Positions 7,725 to 15,567 of a stretch of 64,000 nucleotides of DNA are shown piece by piece. The notes under the pieces were generated by a model. It saw only the letters and a program-made list of their open reading frames with translations. It did no database searches and was not told the DNA's origin. This DNA is from a virus. The first letter of the stretch is position 1, and every line of letters begins with the position of its first letter. The position numbers and the translations under genes are program-made. Location: positions 180,987-244,986 of IMG/VR virus record IMGVR_UViG_3300045256_000050; one strand, given 5' to 3'.

Positions 7725-8999
7725 TTATTCCTCACTGGTTTCGACCGGCTCTTTCTTAAGGTCTTCCTTCTCCAGCCGGTGAATCGTAAGGATATCCTCT
7801 TTGTACTTGTCGGTCAAGAGACGTTCCCCGCCGTCGAGGTACGCCAGCACGATGCGGGGGTCGTTGGTCCCCACTTCGTCGGCGATCTCCAGCGCCTTGT
7901 CCGCCCACAGCGGGTTTCCGCCGTAAAGCTTGATGTCACGCAGGAGAATCCGCCGCATCGTGTCCCGGCTCGGCCGGGGGACGTACAGGGGCTTGGTGAA
8001 CCGGCTCGACAGCGCACCGGGGTGGCCGGGACGCCCGCCCATCAACCTGTCGAACAGCACCTTGTCGTTCGCCGTGGCGAAGCACAGCACACGGGTTTCG
8101 GCCCGGCTCGCCTCGTTGTTCGTCACCTTGCGAACTTCCGCCCGCTCGTCCATCATGGAGAGCCAGACGGTCAGGATCGTCTCCAGCGTCTTCTCGATTT
8201 CCTCGATGAAGACGACGGGCGGCACGCCGGTCTGCTTGAGCCGCCGCAGGAAGATCGCCTCGATGCCCGCACGGGTTGCGGAGTTTGCATTCAGTGCGAG
8301 GTAGCCGCCGTGGCCCAGCACCGTCTGCACGCCCTTGAACAGCGACGACTTCGCACAGCCCGGCAACCCGTGCAGCAGGACGTGGTTACGCCGCATCCCG
8401 CCGGTGTCCTTCATCGTCTTGATGGAGGAGAACATGACCCGGATGTGCGCCGCCCGGCCGTAGATGCCCTGGAACGCCGGGTGCTTCTCGATGTCGGCGT
8501 CGGTGCCGTTAATCAGCACGTCCGGGATTTCGATGTCTTCGAGGGACAGTGCCCGGTCGAAGTCCACCAGTTCACTGAGATCAACGTTGTCGCCGCCCCC
8601 GCCGTCCGGCACGTCGGCCTTCGGGTTCTCGACGGCCTTCCAGCCGTGGGTCTTCGCCGGACCGCCGAGCGTCCAGGGGTAGTCCCCGAACCGGCCGCTC
8701 TGGCCGGACTCCTGAAGGACGCCGAGGATGGCGTTCATCTCGTTGGTGAGCCGGTTGGCGTCGGCGTTGCGGTTCGTCCGCCGCTCGTAGGTGAGGCTGG
8801 TCTTGTAGAGGTAGAGTCCGTCGCCTTCGGGAGCTACCGGGGCGATCACCTTGCACGGCTTGACCGTCCAGTTGCTCCGGGTTCCCGATGTACTGCGGTT
8901 GATGATCGGGGTAAGATTGTTCTGGATGACCCCCGTGTCCACCCGCTTGCCGTTCTTCCGCTGGAGGGTCACGGTGAAGCTGGGCATGCCGTCCGCCAT
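7725..8999 (-). CDS. AAA+ ATPase
   Basis: 424 residues. Walker A is HGLPGCAKSS (about 210-219) and Walker B is VVFIEEIEK. An RFT/Arg-finger-like segment (SSRFTKPLYVPRP) and a C-terminal helical lid follow, the layout of MoxR/RuvB-like AAA+ ATPases. The N-terminal 190 residues are probably substrate-specific. I start at MADGMPSF (RBS GGGGAG); the longer reading from 9140 would cover the promoter. Likely remodels protein complexes; partner unknown. Confidence 0.85.
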   Translation of the reverse strand: MADGMPSFTVTLQRKNGKRVDTGVIQNNLTPIINRSTSGTRSNWTVKPCKVIAPVAPEGDGLYLYKTSLTYERRTNRNADANRLTNEMNAILGVLQESGQSGRFGDYPWTLGGPAKTHGWKAVENPKADVPDGGGGDNVDLSELVDFDRALSLEDIEIPDVLINGTDADIEKHPAFQGIYGRAAHIRVMFSSIKTMKDTGGMRRNHVLLHGLPGCAKSSLFKGVQTVLGHGGYLALNANSATRAGIEAIFLRRLKQTGVPPVVFIEEIEKTLETILTVWLSMMDERAEVRKVTNNEASRAETRVLCFATANDKVLFDRLMGGRPGHPGALSSRFTKPLYVPRPSRDTMRRILLRDIKLYGGNPLWADKALEIADEVGTNDPRIVLAYLDGGERLLTDKYKEDILTIHRLEKEDLKKEPVETSEE

Positions 9000-9074
9000 G
9001 TCGATCTCCCCTTGAGTACCCGGCTCCTGCCACAGAGCCGGTCTGCCTGAGAAACTACCACGAGACGCACCCCT

Positions 9075-9102
9075 ATTATAACCGCTGCATTCTTTGTGTA
9101 AA
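9075..9102 (-). promoter_or_regulatory. Sigma-70-like promoter for the AAA+ operon
   Basis: Minus strand: -35 TTTACA (9102-9097), 16-base spacer, -10 TATAAT (9080-9075), about 75 bases before the AAA+ start. This near-consensus pair implies recognition by host RNA polymerase, probably early, and contrasts with the TANATA motifs at other operons. Confidence 0.7.
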
Positions 9103-9155
9103 GGGGAAAATTTATGAGAATTCGGTGTACATCCGTACACAAAAGAGAAATGTTG

Positions 9156-9186
9156 GAGAAAAATAGGCCCGGTGTTAACCGGGCCT
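9156..9186 (-). terminator. Rho-independent terminator after the 9192..9761 gene
   Basis: Minus strand hairpin AGGCCCGGT-TAAC-ACCGGGCCT (perfect palindromic stem, 9165-9186) followed by TATTTTTCTC. It ends transcription from the gene upstream and insulates the AAA+ promoter. Confidence 0.85.
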
Positions 9187-9191
9187 AAGAG

Positions 9192-9761
9192 TTACTTCAG
9201 AACGACGAAACCGTCATCGCTCGGCGACTCGTTGAGCAACACAGGTTCTTGGGGCTGGTTGCCAGTCTCGTTAAGCTTGACCTTGCCGGTAGCCTTGTCA
9301 ACGACGTGTTCGGTCTTGCCCTTCGTCGTGACTCGTTCCGGTTGATCCAGCAACAACTTCTGCTCGGACATGGTATTCTCCTTTTGGGACTTGGGTTTCT
9401 TCTTCGGCTGCGGGGCCACGGCCTCGCTCAACACTTCTTCTTCCTTAACTTCGCATACCGCCGTGCAACACGGTTGTGGGGCGGCTTCCACGACCGGCTC
9501 GGGCTTGGCCTGACCGTCGTCGATCACCTTGACGAGAATCAGGTCGCCGGACCGGACCATTTGGATGTAGTAATCGTCGCCCTGGAACTCTTTCTCCGGG
9601 CCGACCACCCGGACGCCGCTCGCCGTCGGGCGGGGCAGGGTGAGAGTGGCGTTCTTCGACTTGTTCTTGAAGAGGAAAACACCCTTACCGGACAAGGCGT
9701 TTTTCACCTTCGTCTGGTTGATTTCCTTCTTCTGGAACTTGTTGAACTTGGCGTATTTCAT
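9192..9761 (-). CDS. Hypothetical protein with strong in-frame internal start
   Basis: 189 residues, starting MKYAKFNKF after an AGGAGTCCC site. It has a basic N-terminal region, a beta-rich middle, a CCTAVCEVKEEE stretch and a Lys-rich linker. At codon 131 (base 9371) an ATG starting MSEQKLLL follows a near-perfect AAAAGGAG site, so a second 59-residue product from the same frame is likely. No family recognised. Confidence 0.65.
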   Translation of the reverse strand: MKYAKFNKFQKKEINQTKVKNALSGKGVFLFKNKSKNATLTLPRPTASGVRVVGPEKEFQGDDYYIQMVRSGDLILVKVIDDGQAKPEPVVEAAPQPCCTAVCEVKEEEVLSEAVAPQPKKKPKSQKENTMSEQKLLLDQPERVTTKGKTEHVVDKATGKVKLNETGNQPQEPVLLNESPSDDGFVVLK

Positions 9762-9814
9762 GGGACTCCTGTTACCTAGTTACGTCTTGCAAAATGACGT
9801 GGCTTTCGCTACCA

Positions 9815-9821
9815 TATATAA
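9815..9821 (+). promoter_or_regulatory. TATATAA late-promoter-like motif
   Basis: TATATAA lies 29 bases before the start of the winged-helix gene at 9850. It is one of about a dozen TANATA sites at operon heads in this window, resembling the T4 late motif TATAAATA. Confidence 0.45.
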
Positions 9822-9849
9822 GCAACCGCCTAATAATCTTGGAGCAGTC

Positions 9850-10236
9850 ATGAAAAAGTTGAAGAAGTGGTCTGAGGTTTACCCCCAGGGCACAAAGGAG
9901 GGGAACGAGGAGCAGAAGTTTTTCATCGCCCTCGCCCGTAACCCGAAGTTCGAATGGCGTTCTACCGGAATGATCGCCAAAGAGTCTGGCCTGACCCGTG
10001 AGCGGGTCGAAGAGATCATCCAGAAGTACGTTCAAATGGGACTCGTCATTCCTTCACCGAGTAAAGAGGAACATTGGGCCTATTGGGAGCGTGTTCCGAA
10101 CATGGTTAAGGACGACAGCAAGTCCCTCACCCAGAAGGATCAGAAGAAGCGGATCGAAAAGCAGATTCAGGGTTCGCCCGACATGTGGGAAGACGACGAC
10201 AAGGACGACACGGACCTTCTCGACGACGTGCAGTAA
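9850..10236 (+). CDS. Winged-helix DNA-binding protein with acidic tail
   Basis: 128 residues, starting MKKLKKWSEVYP after GGAG. Residues 25-75 have the helix pattern of a small winged-helix domain (MIAKESGLTRERVEEIIQKYVQMGLV), where a recognition helix follows the LTRERVEE turn. The C-terminus is Asp-rich (WEDDDKDDTDLLDD). It forms its own transcription unit, closed by a terminator. Likely a transcription or DNA-packaging accessory factor; target unknown. Confidence 0.7.
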   Translation: MKKLKKWSEVYPQGTKEGNEEQKFFIALARNPKFEWRSTGMIAKESGLTRERVEEIIQKYVQMGLVIPSPSKEEHWAYWERVPNMVKDDSKSLTQKDQKKRIEKQIQGSPDMWEDDDKDDTDLLDDVQ

Positions 10237-10241
10237 AGCAA

Positions 10242-10271
10242 AAAACCCTGGGGTGCGCACCCCAGGGTTTT
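10242..10271 (+). terminator. Bidirectional terminator between convergent genes
   Basis: Perfect inverted repeat AAAACCCTGGGGTGC/GCACCCCAGGGTTTT with A and T runs on each side. It serves the gene ending at 10236 and the minus-strand gene ending at 10294. Confidence 0.9.
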
Positions 10272-10293
10272 CGTATGAATGTGAAGTATGATA

Positions 10294-10521
10294 TTACTTC
10301 AACGGCGAATCGCCGGTCTTGTCCTTGACGGTCTTGACGCCCTTAGCGTTCTTCAAGTCAAGGTAGGCCGAAGCCGAAGTCGGTGCAAAGTATGCGTCCG
10401 GGTACTGGCTGCGAACGTAGCCGTCCGGGTACTGACCACGGATACCAGAGCGGTGCGTGTTTTCCACGGTCGCAGGCAAGGTCAGGTTGTTGGCATCGCA
10501 CCATTGGTGGAAATCTAGCAT
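10294..10521 (-). CDS. Small hypothetical protein
   Basis: 75 residues, starting MLDFHQWCDANN after GAGGGAG. The middle has a QYPDGY/QYPDAY tandem motif, and the end is basic (VKTVKDKTG). The N-terminal phage-type MxDFxxW form is shared with several small proteins in this window. Single-gene unit ending at the bidirectional terminator. Function unknown. Confidence 0.65.
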   Translation of the reverse strand: MLDFHQWCDANNLTLPATVENTHRSGIRGQYPDGYVRSQYPDAYFAPTSASAYLDLKNAKGVKTVKDKTGDSPLK

Positions 10522-10556
10522 GCTACTCCCTCATTGGTTTGTGTAAGCTTACCTTT

Positions 10557-10563
10557 TATATAC
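10557..10563 (+). promoter_or_regulatory. TATATAC late-promoter-like motif
   Basis: TATATAC 25 bases before the start at 10588; same class as the other TANATA sites. Confidence 0.4.
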
Positions 10564-10587
10564 GGCTCTCAGGAATTTTTTTCGACC

Positions 10588-11532
10588 ATGACCAATAATC
10601 CATCCGTTGAAATCGAGGAAATCAACGAGGAGACTCCGATCACTACGGGCTGCGTGTTCTGCGAGAAAACCGTCTCGATTTTCAAGGAAGAATACGATCA
10701 GAACCGGGCGGTCGGTCACGGCAACTTCTACTGTGCCTTCTGCATCCGTAACGGGCACCACCACGCCGACGCCCTGAAACACAAGCTGATCCTGTCCTTC
10801 CGAGGCGTCATCGGGTTTTACTACTGGCAGTTGTACCAGAACCCGAACCGCACTATCTATCTCTCTGAGATCGAATCTTGCGTGAGAGATCATGCGAACG
10901 TTGGATTACAGCACCCGGCCTTCGCCTACGACCCGGAGACGCTGAACTGGTACATCGATTTCCGCCTCGTCGGCAACACCCGGCACAAGTTCCCGATCAA
11001 AACCGTCCACGACAACATCGACTTCATTATGGAATGCTTCCAGTTGCAAAAGCGTGTCCCGCACCTGCACGTCAAGACGTTCCACGAGAAGTTCACCCAG
11101 GCCATCGACCTGTACCACCAGCAGCGACAGCGGCCGAAGGGCAAGAAGGTTCTCTGCCCGACCTTCGTCAACTGCGGCTCCTTTCGAGCCGATATGGATT
11201 TCGAAAGCACAAAGACCCTTCCCACTTTTTTTTTTAGTACAGACGTAGCGGGCGAGAACGCCGTCAACCTCACCGCCGTCAACGCCCACGAAGAGGGCGT
11301 GAAAGAGAAAGAGGCGGGCCAGCCCCGGATCGTCATCAACGTCAAAGAGAAGGACGGCTGTTTCGAGGCTCTTGTGGAACTACCCGGCCTGAAGGCTACC
11401 AAGCTCGTCCGGTCGGACGGCAACACCGTGTACCCGAACAAGGCGTCCCTGACCAGCGGCATCCGTGCCCTGGAACGCAAGATGGGGATGAAGTTGGAAG
11501 TCAGCTACCCGAAGCGGGTAGCTGCGAAGTGA
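10588..11532 (+). CDS. Hypothetical Cys-rich protein with a ten-T slippery run
   Basis: 314 residues, starting MTNNPSVEIEE. The N-terminus has two CxxC pairs (TGCVFCEK and FYCAFCIRNGHHH), suggesting a zinc site, followed by a mixed domain to about residue 210. A run of ten T at 11226-11235 encodes FFF, and then a separate C-terminal domain of about 100 residues begins. One added T would give TAG at once, so slippage would yield the N-terminal part alone. No family recognised. Confidence 0.7.
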   Translation: MTNNPSVEIEEINEETPITTGCVFCEKTVSIFKEEYDQNRAVGHGNFYCAFCIRNGHHHADALKHKLILSFRGVIGFYYWQLYQNPNRTIYLSEIESCVRDHANVGLQHPAFAYDPETLNWYIDFRLVGNTRHKFPIKTVHDNIDFIMECFQLQKRVPHLHVKTFHEKFTQAIDLYHQQRQRPKGKKVLCPTFVNCGSFRADMDFESTKTLPTFFFSTDVAGENAVNLTAVNAHEEGVKEKEAGQPRIVINVKEKDGCFEALVELPGLKATKLVRSDGNTVYPNKASLTSGIRALERKMGMKLEVSYPKRVAAK

Positions 11533-12363
11533 TTACTTGTACGCCGTCATTTCCTTGATCGCCTGAGCCATCCGCAACCGTTCCCAGCCCTTACGGCTGC
11601 CGAGGATCGCCTTGCCTTCCGGCCCCATCGTCTTCTCGAACTCTTGGATCAGGTACTCAATCGCCCAATCCTCCATCATCAACATGTTCGCCTGACCGGA
11701 GAAGGTCATGTCCAGGTGACAGGCGGCTCCCGGAATCGGCACGATCAAACTCCGACTCTTCTCCCTCAACTCGGTGAAGATTTCGTGGTCGTGCGGGTGG
11801 TCGCCGCTCGTCCACTTCTTCCAGATGTCGATGTCCTCCAGCAGCGTCTTAACCTTCACCCCGAACGTCATGCAAGTGCTGATCGTGTACCGCCAGTGAC
11901 CCAGGGCCGTGCGTAACACCCTGGACGACTCGCCGCCGCCGTAAGCCTTCGTGTACTTGTCTGGGTGGTCGTAAAGCGTAACGTAGTCGGACATCTTCAA
12001 GCCTTCTTCGATCAGCTTGACCGCCCGGCCTTGATGCAGGTAGTCGTCTTCACTGAAGTAAACGATGTCGTCGTAGTCCAGGTTGTCCACAGCGAGTTCG
12101 ATGGCGTGGAAGGCCGACCCGGCGTTGCCGAGTTGCGTTTCCTCAATCGGAAGGCCCGTCTCGTTCACCATCTTGAACGTCTCACGGGTGCAGTTGTCGG
12201 CTATGATCGTGATGGGAGGGGTTTTGCCCTTCTCCATCACGTCCTCGGTGAAGATCAGGTCGGCGAAGCATGAGAGGAAGTTCTTTAAGCAGACTTCCTT
12301 CGTGGCCCCTGGCATCTTCGGCTTGACGTAGCTCTTATCGCTTATTCTGTAAAACAAGTGCAT
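11533..12363 (-). CDS. GT-A-type glycosyltransferase
   Basis: 276 residues, starting MHLFYRISDKS after GGAGA, inside the end of the upstream gene (29-base overlap). A nucleotide-sugar fold is suggested by ITIIADN, the AGSAFHAIELAVD helix and the metal-binding acidic motif VYFSEDDYLH. It probably transfers sugar to a surface glycan or virion component. It is paired with the TPR glycosyltransferase and the two are likely translated together. Confidence 0.7.
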   Translation of the reverse strand: MHLFYRISDKSYVKPKMPGATKEVCLKNFLSCFADLIFTEDVMEKGKTPPITIIADNCTRETFKMVNETGLPIEETQLGNAGSAFHAIELAVDNLDYDDIVYFSEDDYLHQGRAVKLIEEGLKMSDYVTLYDHPDKYTKAYGGGESSRVLRTALGHWRYTISTCMTFGVKVKTLLEDIDIWKKWTSGDHPHDHEIFTELREKSRSLIVPIPGAACHLDMTFSGQANMLMMEDWAIEYLIQEFEKTMGPEGKAILGSRKGWERLRMAQAIKEMTAYK

Positions 12364-13849
12364 TGAGTTCTCCTGCGATTTCTTCGGCCACACTCTTCCA
12401 GTCGCCCGGAGATGGCTGGCGGAATAGACGAACATCCTTATACCATTCCGTCTTGCTTCCTTCAAGCTGCCATCTCCAGTCCGGGTTGTAAGGGATCATC
12501 ACCCAGGTCGGGATGCCCATCGCACCGGCCAAGTGGACCGGGGCCGTGTCACAGGAGATTAACAGATCGAGGCCGGACAGGATCGTCGCCGTGTCCTCGA
12601 AGTTCTTCATGAGCGGCGTCATGTCCACCATCTTCACGTTCTCGCCACCGGCCGAGAAGTCCACGACCTTCTTACCCTTTGCGTAGATTCGGGTCGGCGG
12701 GGCGATCTGCAAGCTGAACAGCTTGACGTTAGGCACGTTGTAGATCGACTCGAAGAACCCCAGCGGGATCGAACGGTTCACGTCGTTCGGGTGGGCCGGG
12801 CTGCCCGCCCAGCAGACGCCCACGTTGAACGTGCCCCGGTACTTCTCCGGCAACTCGAACTTCACCTTCGGCGTGATGTACAGGTCGTTCGGGATGTACT
12901 TCAATGCCAGCAGGTGCGGCAGGCTCATGAGGGAACACTGGTAGTCGTACTGAGGGAACTCGTCGCCGGTGTTGTTGATGATGTCACGGACGACCACGGC
13001 GTCCACGCCTTGCACCCGCCGCACCAGATCGGCCAGGATGTCGGCACAATGTACCACAACGGTTGCCCCGTACTCCTTCAGGTAACGGCAGTAGCGGACG
13101 AACTGGATCACGTCGCCGTGGCCCTGCTCGCCGTAAAGCAAGATGGTCTTGCCCTCCAGCCGGTCGCAGCCGTTCCACCGCTTCTTCTGGTCGTAGGCCC
13201 GGAGGTAGTGCTTCAGTTGCTTGTAGTAAAGGAATCGGTGTTCGTACTCCTCGAAGCCACGACGCCAGTCGCCCATCAGGTGATAGGTGAAGGCGAGATC
13301 GACGTGGGCCGGGACGAAGCCGGGGTCCAGCACGAGGGCTTGCCGGAAACACTTCTCGGTCTTCTCCAGGTCTTTCAGGTCGCCGTAGATGCCGCCCAGG
13401 TTGCTCCACAGTTCGGGCGACGGGCTGATCTCCAGAGCCTTCTTGCAGTATTCGATGGCCTTATCGTGCCGCTTCATGTGACGGAACTGGAGGGCGAGGT
13501 TGTTCAGGAACAAGAAGTTGTTCGGGCTGAGTTCCAGGGCTTTCTCCAGGTACTCCTGGGCCTTGTCGAACTCGTCCAGCCCGGCGTGCGACAGGGCTAG
13601 GTTGTTGTAGTTGTCGGCACTGTTCGGCTCGATTGCCAGTGCCTTCAGGGCGAACTCCTTCGCCTTGTCGTACTGCTCAAGCTGCTGCTGGCAGATGGAC
13701 ATCAGTTGCAGGGCACTGTGATGCTCAGGGAAACACTTCAGGGCTTGATTCAGAATGACTTCCGCTACGACCGGGTTCGTGACAAGGGTGTCCTTAGCCT
13801 TGTCCAGAGCCTTGTTCATGATTTCATCGACGTTGATTTCCAAACTCAT
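12335..13849 (-). CDS. TPR-repeat protein fused to a glycosyltransferase domain
   Basis: 504 residues, starting MSLEINVDE after GGAGG. Residues 30-220 hold about five TPR repeats (YNNLALSHAGLDEFDKAQEY, AIEYCKKALEISP). The C-terminal half resembles family 9/O-GlcNAc-transferase-like enzymes: ILLYGEQGHGDVIQFVRY, VGVCWAGSP, and LISCDTAPVHLAGAMG for donor binding. Bacterial proteins with this layout modify proteins or polysaccharides. The layout looks bacterial in origin. Confidence 0.85.
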   Translation of the reverse strand: MSLEINVDEIMNKALDKAKDTLVTNPVVAEVILNQALKCFPEHHSALQLMSICQQQLEQYDKAKEFALKALAIEPNSADNYNNLALSHAGLDEFDKAQEYLEKALELSPNNFLFLNNLALQFRHMKRHDKAIEYCKKALEISPSPELWSNLGGIYGDLKDLEKTEKCFRQALVLDPGFVPAHVDLAFTYHLMGDWRRGFEEYEHRFLYYKQLKHYLRAYDQKKRWNGCDRLEGKTILLYGEQGHGDVIQFVRYCRYLKEYGATVVVHCADILADLVRRVQGVDAVVVRDIINNTGDEFPQYDYQCSLMSLPHLLALKYIPNDLYITPKVKFELPEKYRGTFNVGVCWAGSPAHPNDVNRSIPLGFFESIYNVPNVKLFSLQIAPPTRIYAKGKKVVDFSAGGENVKMVDMTPLMKNFEDTATILSGLDLLISCDTAPVHLAGAMGIPTWVMIPYNPDWRWQLEGSKTEWYKDVRLFRQPSPGDWKSVAEEIAGELNALVLQNKR

Positions 13850-13901
13850 GTTACCTCCACTAAATACAGTAGTGATTTCCACTATGAATCGGAGGTAACA
13901 T

Positions 13902-14144
13902 ATGGGTTGTGGTTGCAGTGGCGGTCGTCGGACCGGCCCGTCGAGAACGCCTGCTCTCCGTCCGGCGGCGGCAACGCCCCGTCCGGTGAACACTGGTCTT
14001 ACGTCAGCGGCCAGCCCGGCTGAGATTCGGGCGTTGGGCCTTCAGCAGAACACCGCTCCGAAGTCGGCCGTCCGCATGGACGCCGAGCGTCGTCGCATCG
14101 AGAAGTTGAAGCGGGACGCCATCCGGGCGAAGTTGCAAAAGTAA
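13902..14144 (+). CDS. Small Arg/Pro/Ala-rich protein
   Basis: 80 residues, starting MGCGCSGGRRTG after GGAGG. The first part is low complexity (Arg, Pro, Thr, Ala); the end is a basic helix (DAERRRIEKLKRDAIRAK). It begins the rightward structural operon and is divergent from the TPR gene, with a 52-base gap carrying mirrored RBS sequences. A DNA- or virion-associated role is plausible; no family known. Confidence 0.6.
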   Translation: MGCGCSGGRRTGPSRTPALRPAAATPRPVNTGLTSAASPAEIRALGLQQNTAPKSAVRMDAERRRIEKLKRDAIRAKLQK

Positions 14145-14151
14145 GGTGAAC

Positions 14152-14466
14152 ATGAGCGAAGGACAACAAAAAGGCTTCCGGCCCCGGCCGGACAGCGTAC
14201 CGAGATATTTCCCCCGTGGGCTGCGGACGAAAGAAGTACAACCCACGGCTTTGCAGAAGACCACCGTCCTCAAGGGGCACAGCACCGGCGTGGTCGCATC
14301 CGCACGGCAGGAAGGTCACGTCGCCCCGAACGGCAACACCTACGCCGAGAGGATGCAGCAACGTCTCCAGGTGTGGAATAACAAGCACAGCAATGCAGAC
14401 AAGGTGAGACGGCGGGCGTTACCGCCGAGAAAGTTGAGCAACACCAACCGCTACTACATGCCTTAA
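14152..14466 (+). CDS. Small basic hypothetical protein
   Basis: 104 residues, starting MSEGQQKGFRPRP (a GTG two codons upstream is an alternative). Strongly basic and rich in Arg, Pro and Gln. It follows the previous stop by seven bases and precedes a virion protein, so it is probably a minor virion component. No family recognised. Confidence 0.6.
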   Translation: MSEGQQKGFRPRPDSVPRYFPRGLRTKEVQPTALQKTTVLKGHSTGVVASARQEGHVAPNGNTYAERMQQRLQVWNNKHSNADKVRRRALPPRKLSNTNRYYMP

Positions 14467-14476
14467 GTGAGGAGAC

Positions 14477-15565
14477 ATGGCCCTACTATTCATCGAAGGC
14501 TTCGACACAATGAATTCCCCGTCTACCGACCCGGCTAACCACACCGGGTTGAAGTGGGACTTCACGCAGATCAACGTCAGCACCAGCAACCGATTCACAG
14601 GTAGCGGCAATTGCATCGCCGACGGCTCTCGTGGCAACTTCGTCGCACGCAACATCGGCCAGAACCTCTCCGCAGGCGTGATTGGCTTTGCTTACAATCC
14701 GGGCATGTCCCTGAGCAACCTGTACAAAGCCAACATGGTCGTGTTCATGGACGGCGACCTGACTTCGACCGTACAGTTCGGCCTGTACATTGACAACAAC
14801 CGTAAGTTGAACTTGTTCCGGGGCGACCACAGCAACACGCTGGGTACGACCACTTATGTCTTGACTCAGAACCAGTGGCACTTCATCGAGTTGAAGTTTG
14901 CGATCAACAACAGCATCTCGACGGGAGACGTGATTCTTTACGTCAACGGGTCGAACGTCCTCCAGTTGGCGAACGGCACCAACACCCGTGCTACCGCCAA
15001 CAACTACGTCACCGGCTATCGCTTCAACGGTGCGGTGCCCGCTTTCGGCAGTGCAGGTGATTCGGTTTGGGCTATCGACGACCACTACCTCTTAGACTTG
15101 ACCGGATCGACAAACAACGCTCCGCTCGGCAACTGTCGTGTGATTACCCTTCGGCCGAACGGGAACGGGAACAGCAGTCAATGGGTCGGCAGTGACGGCA
15201 ACTCGGTTAACAACTACCAACAGGTAGACGACCCGACCGGCCCCTTCGACTTCGATTCGACTTATAATGAGTCGGGCAATGTGGGCGATAAGGACACCTA
15301 TTCGTTCGACGACCTGCCCGCCACAACCAACACAGTGTTCGGGGTTCAGTCCAACATCTTTGCTAAGAAGACCGATACAGGAACGAGGACGATCAATCAC
15401 GTCACCCGCATCGGCGGTACGGACTACGACGCCACGGCGACGGGAGATTTAACTTCGGGTTACTTGGACTACCGCACGGTCATGGACGTGAAACCTTCCG
15501 ACGGTACAGCGTGGACTGTATCTGATATCAACAATGCTGAGTTCGGAGTTAAGGTAAATAGCTAA
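14477..15565 (+). CDS. Virion/tail protein with lectin-like fold
   Basis: 362 residues, starting MALLFIEGFDT after GAGGAGAC. The first 230 residues follow the beta-sandwich pattern of LamG/concanavalin-like phage proteins: GFDT start, WHFIELKFAI, GDVILYVNGSNV and an AIDDHYLLD strand. The C-terminal part (about 235-360) is a second beta domain. It sits directly before the Gly-rich repeat protein, as in a fibre operon. Likely a tail or fibre component that binds host sugars. Confidence 0.75.
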   Translation: MALLFIEGFDTMNSPSTDPANHTGLKWDFTQINVSTSNRFTGSGNCIADGSRGNFVARNIGQNLSAGVIGFAYNPGMSLSNLYKANMVVFMDGDLTSTVQFGLYIDNNRKLNLFRGDHSNTLGTTTYVLTQNQWHFIELKFAINNSISTGDVILYVNGSNVLQLANGTNTRATANNYVTGYRFNGAVPAFGSAGDSVWAIDDHYLLDLTGSTNNAPLGNCRVITLRPNGNGNSSQWVGSDGNSVNNYQQVDDPTGPFDFDSTYNESGNVGDKDTYSFDDLPATTNTVFGVQSNIFAKKTDTGTRTINHVTRIGGTDYDATATGDLTSGYLDYRTVMDVKPSDGTAWTVSDINNAEFGVKVNS

Positions 15566-15567
15566 AC

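Noticed and set aside
7503-9050. 515-codon + strand open frame
   Set aside because: Antisense to the AAA+ ATPase with intact Walker motifs; the translation is Arg/Val/His-rich without a domain.
9000-9140. Longer N-terminus for the AAA+ ATPase
   Set aside because: This stretch contains a near-consensus promoter, and MADGMPSF at 8999 has a good ribosome site.
12791-13600. 269-codon + strand open frame
   Set aside because: Antisense to the TPR glycosyltransferase; no ribosome site and no protein motif.
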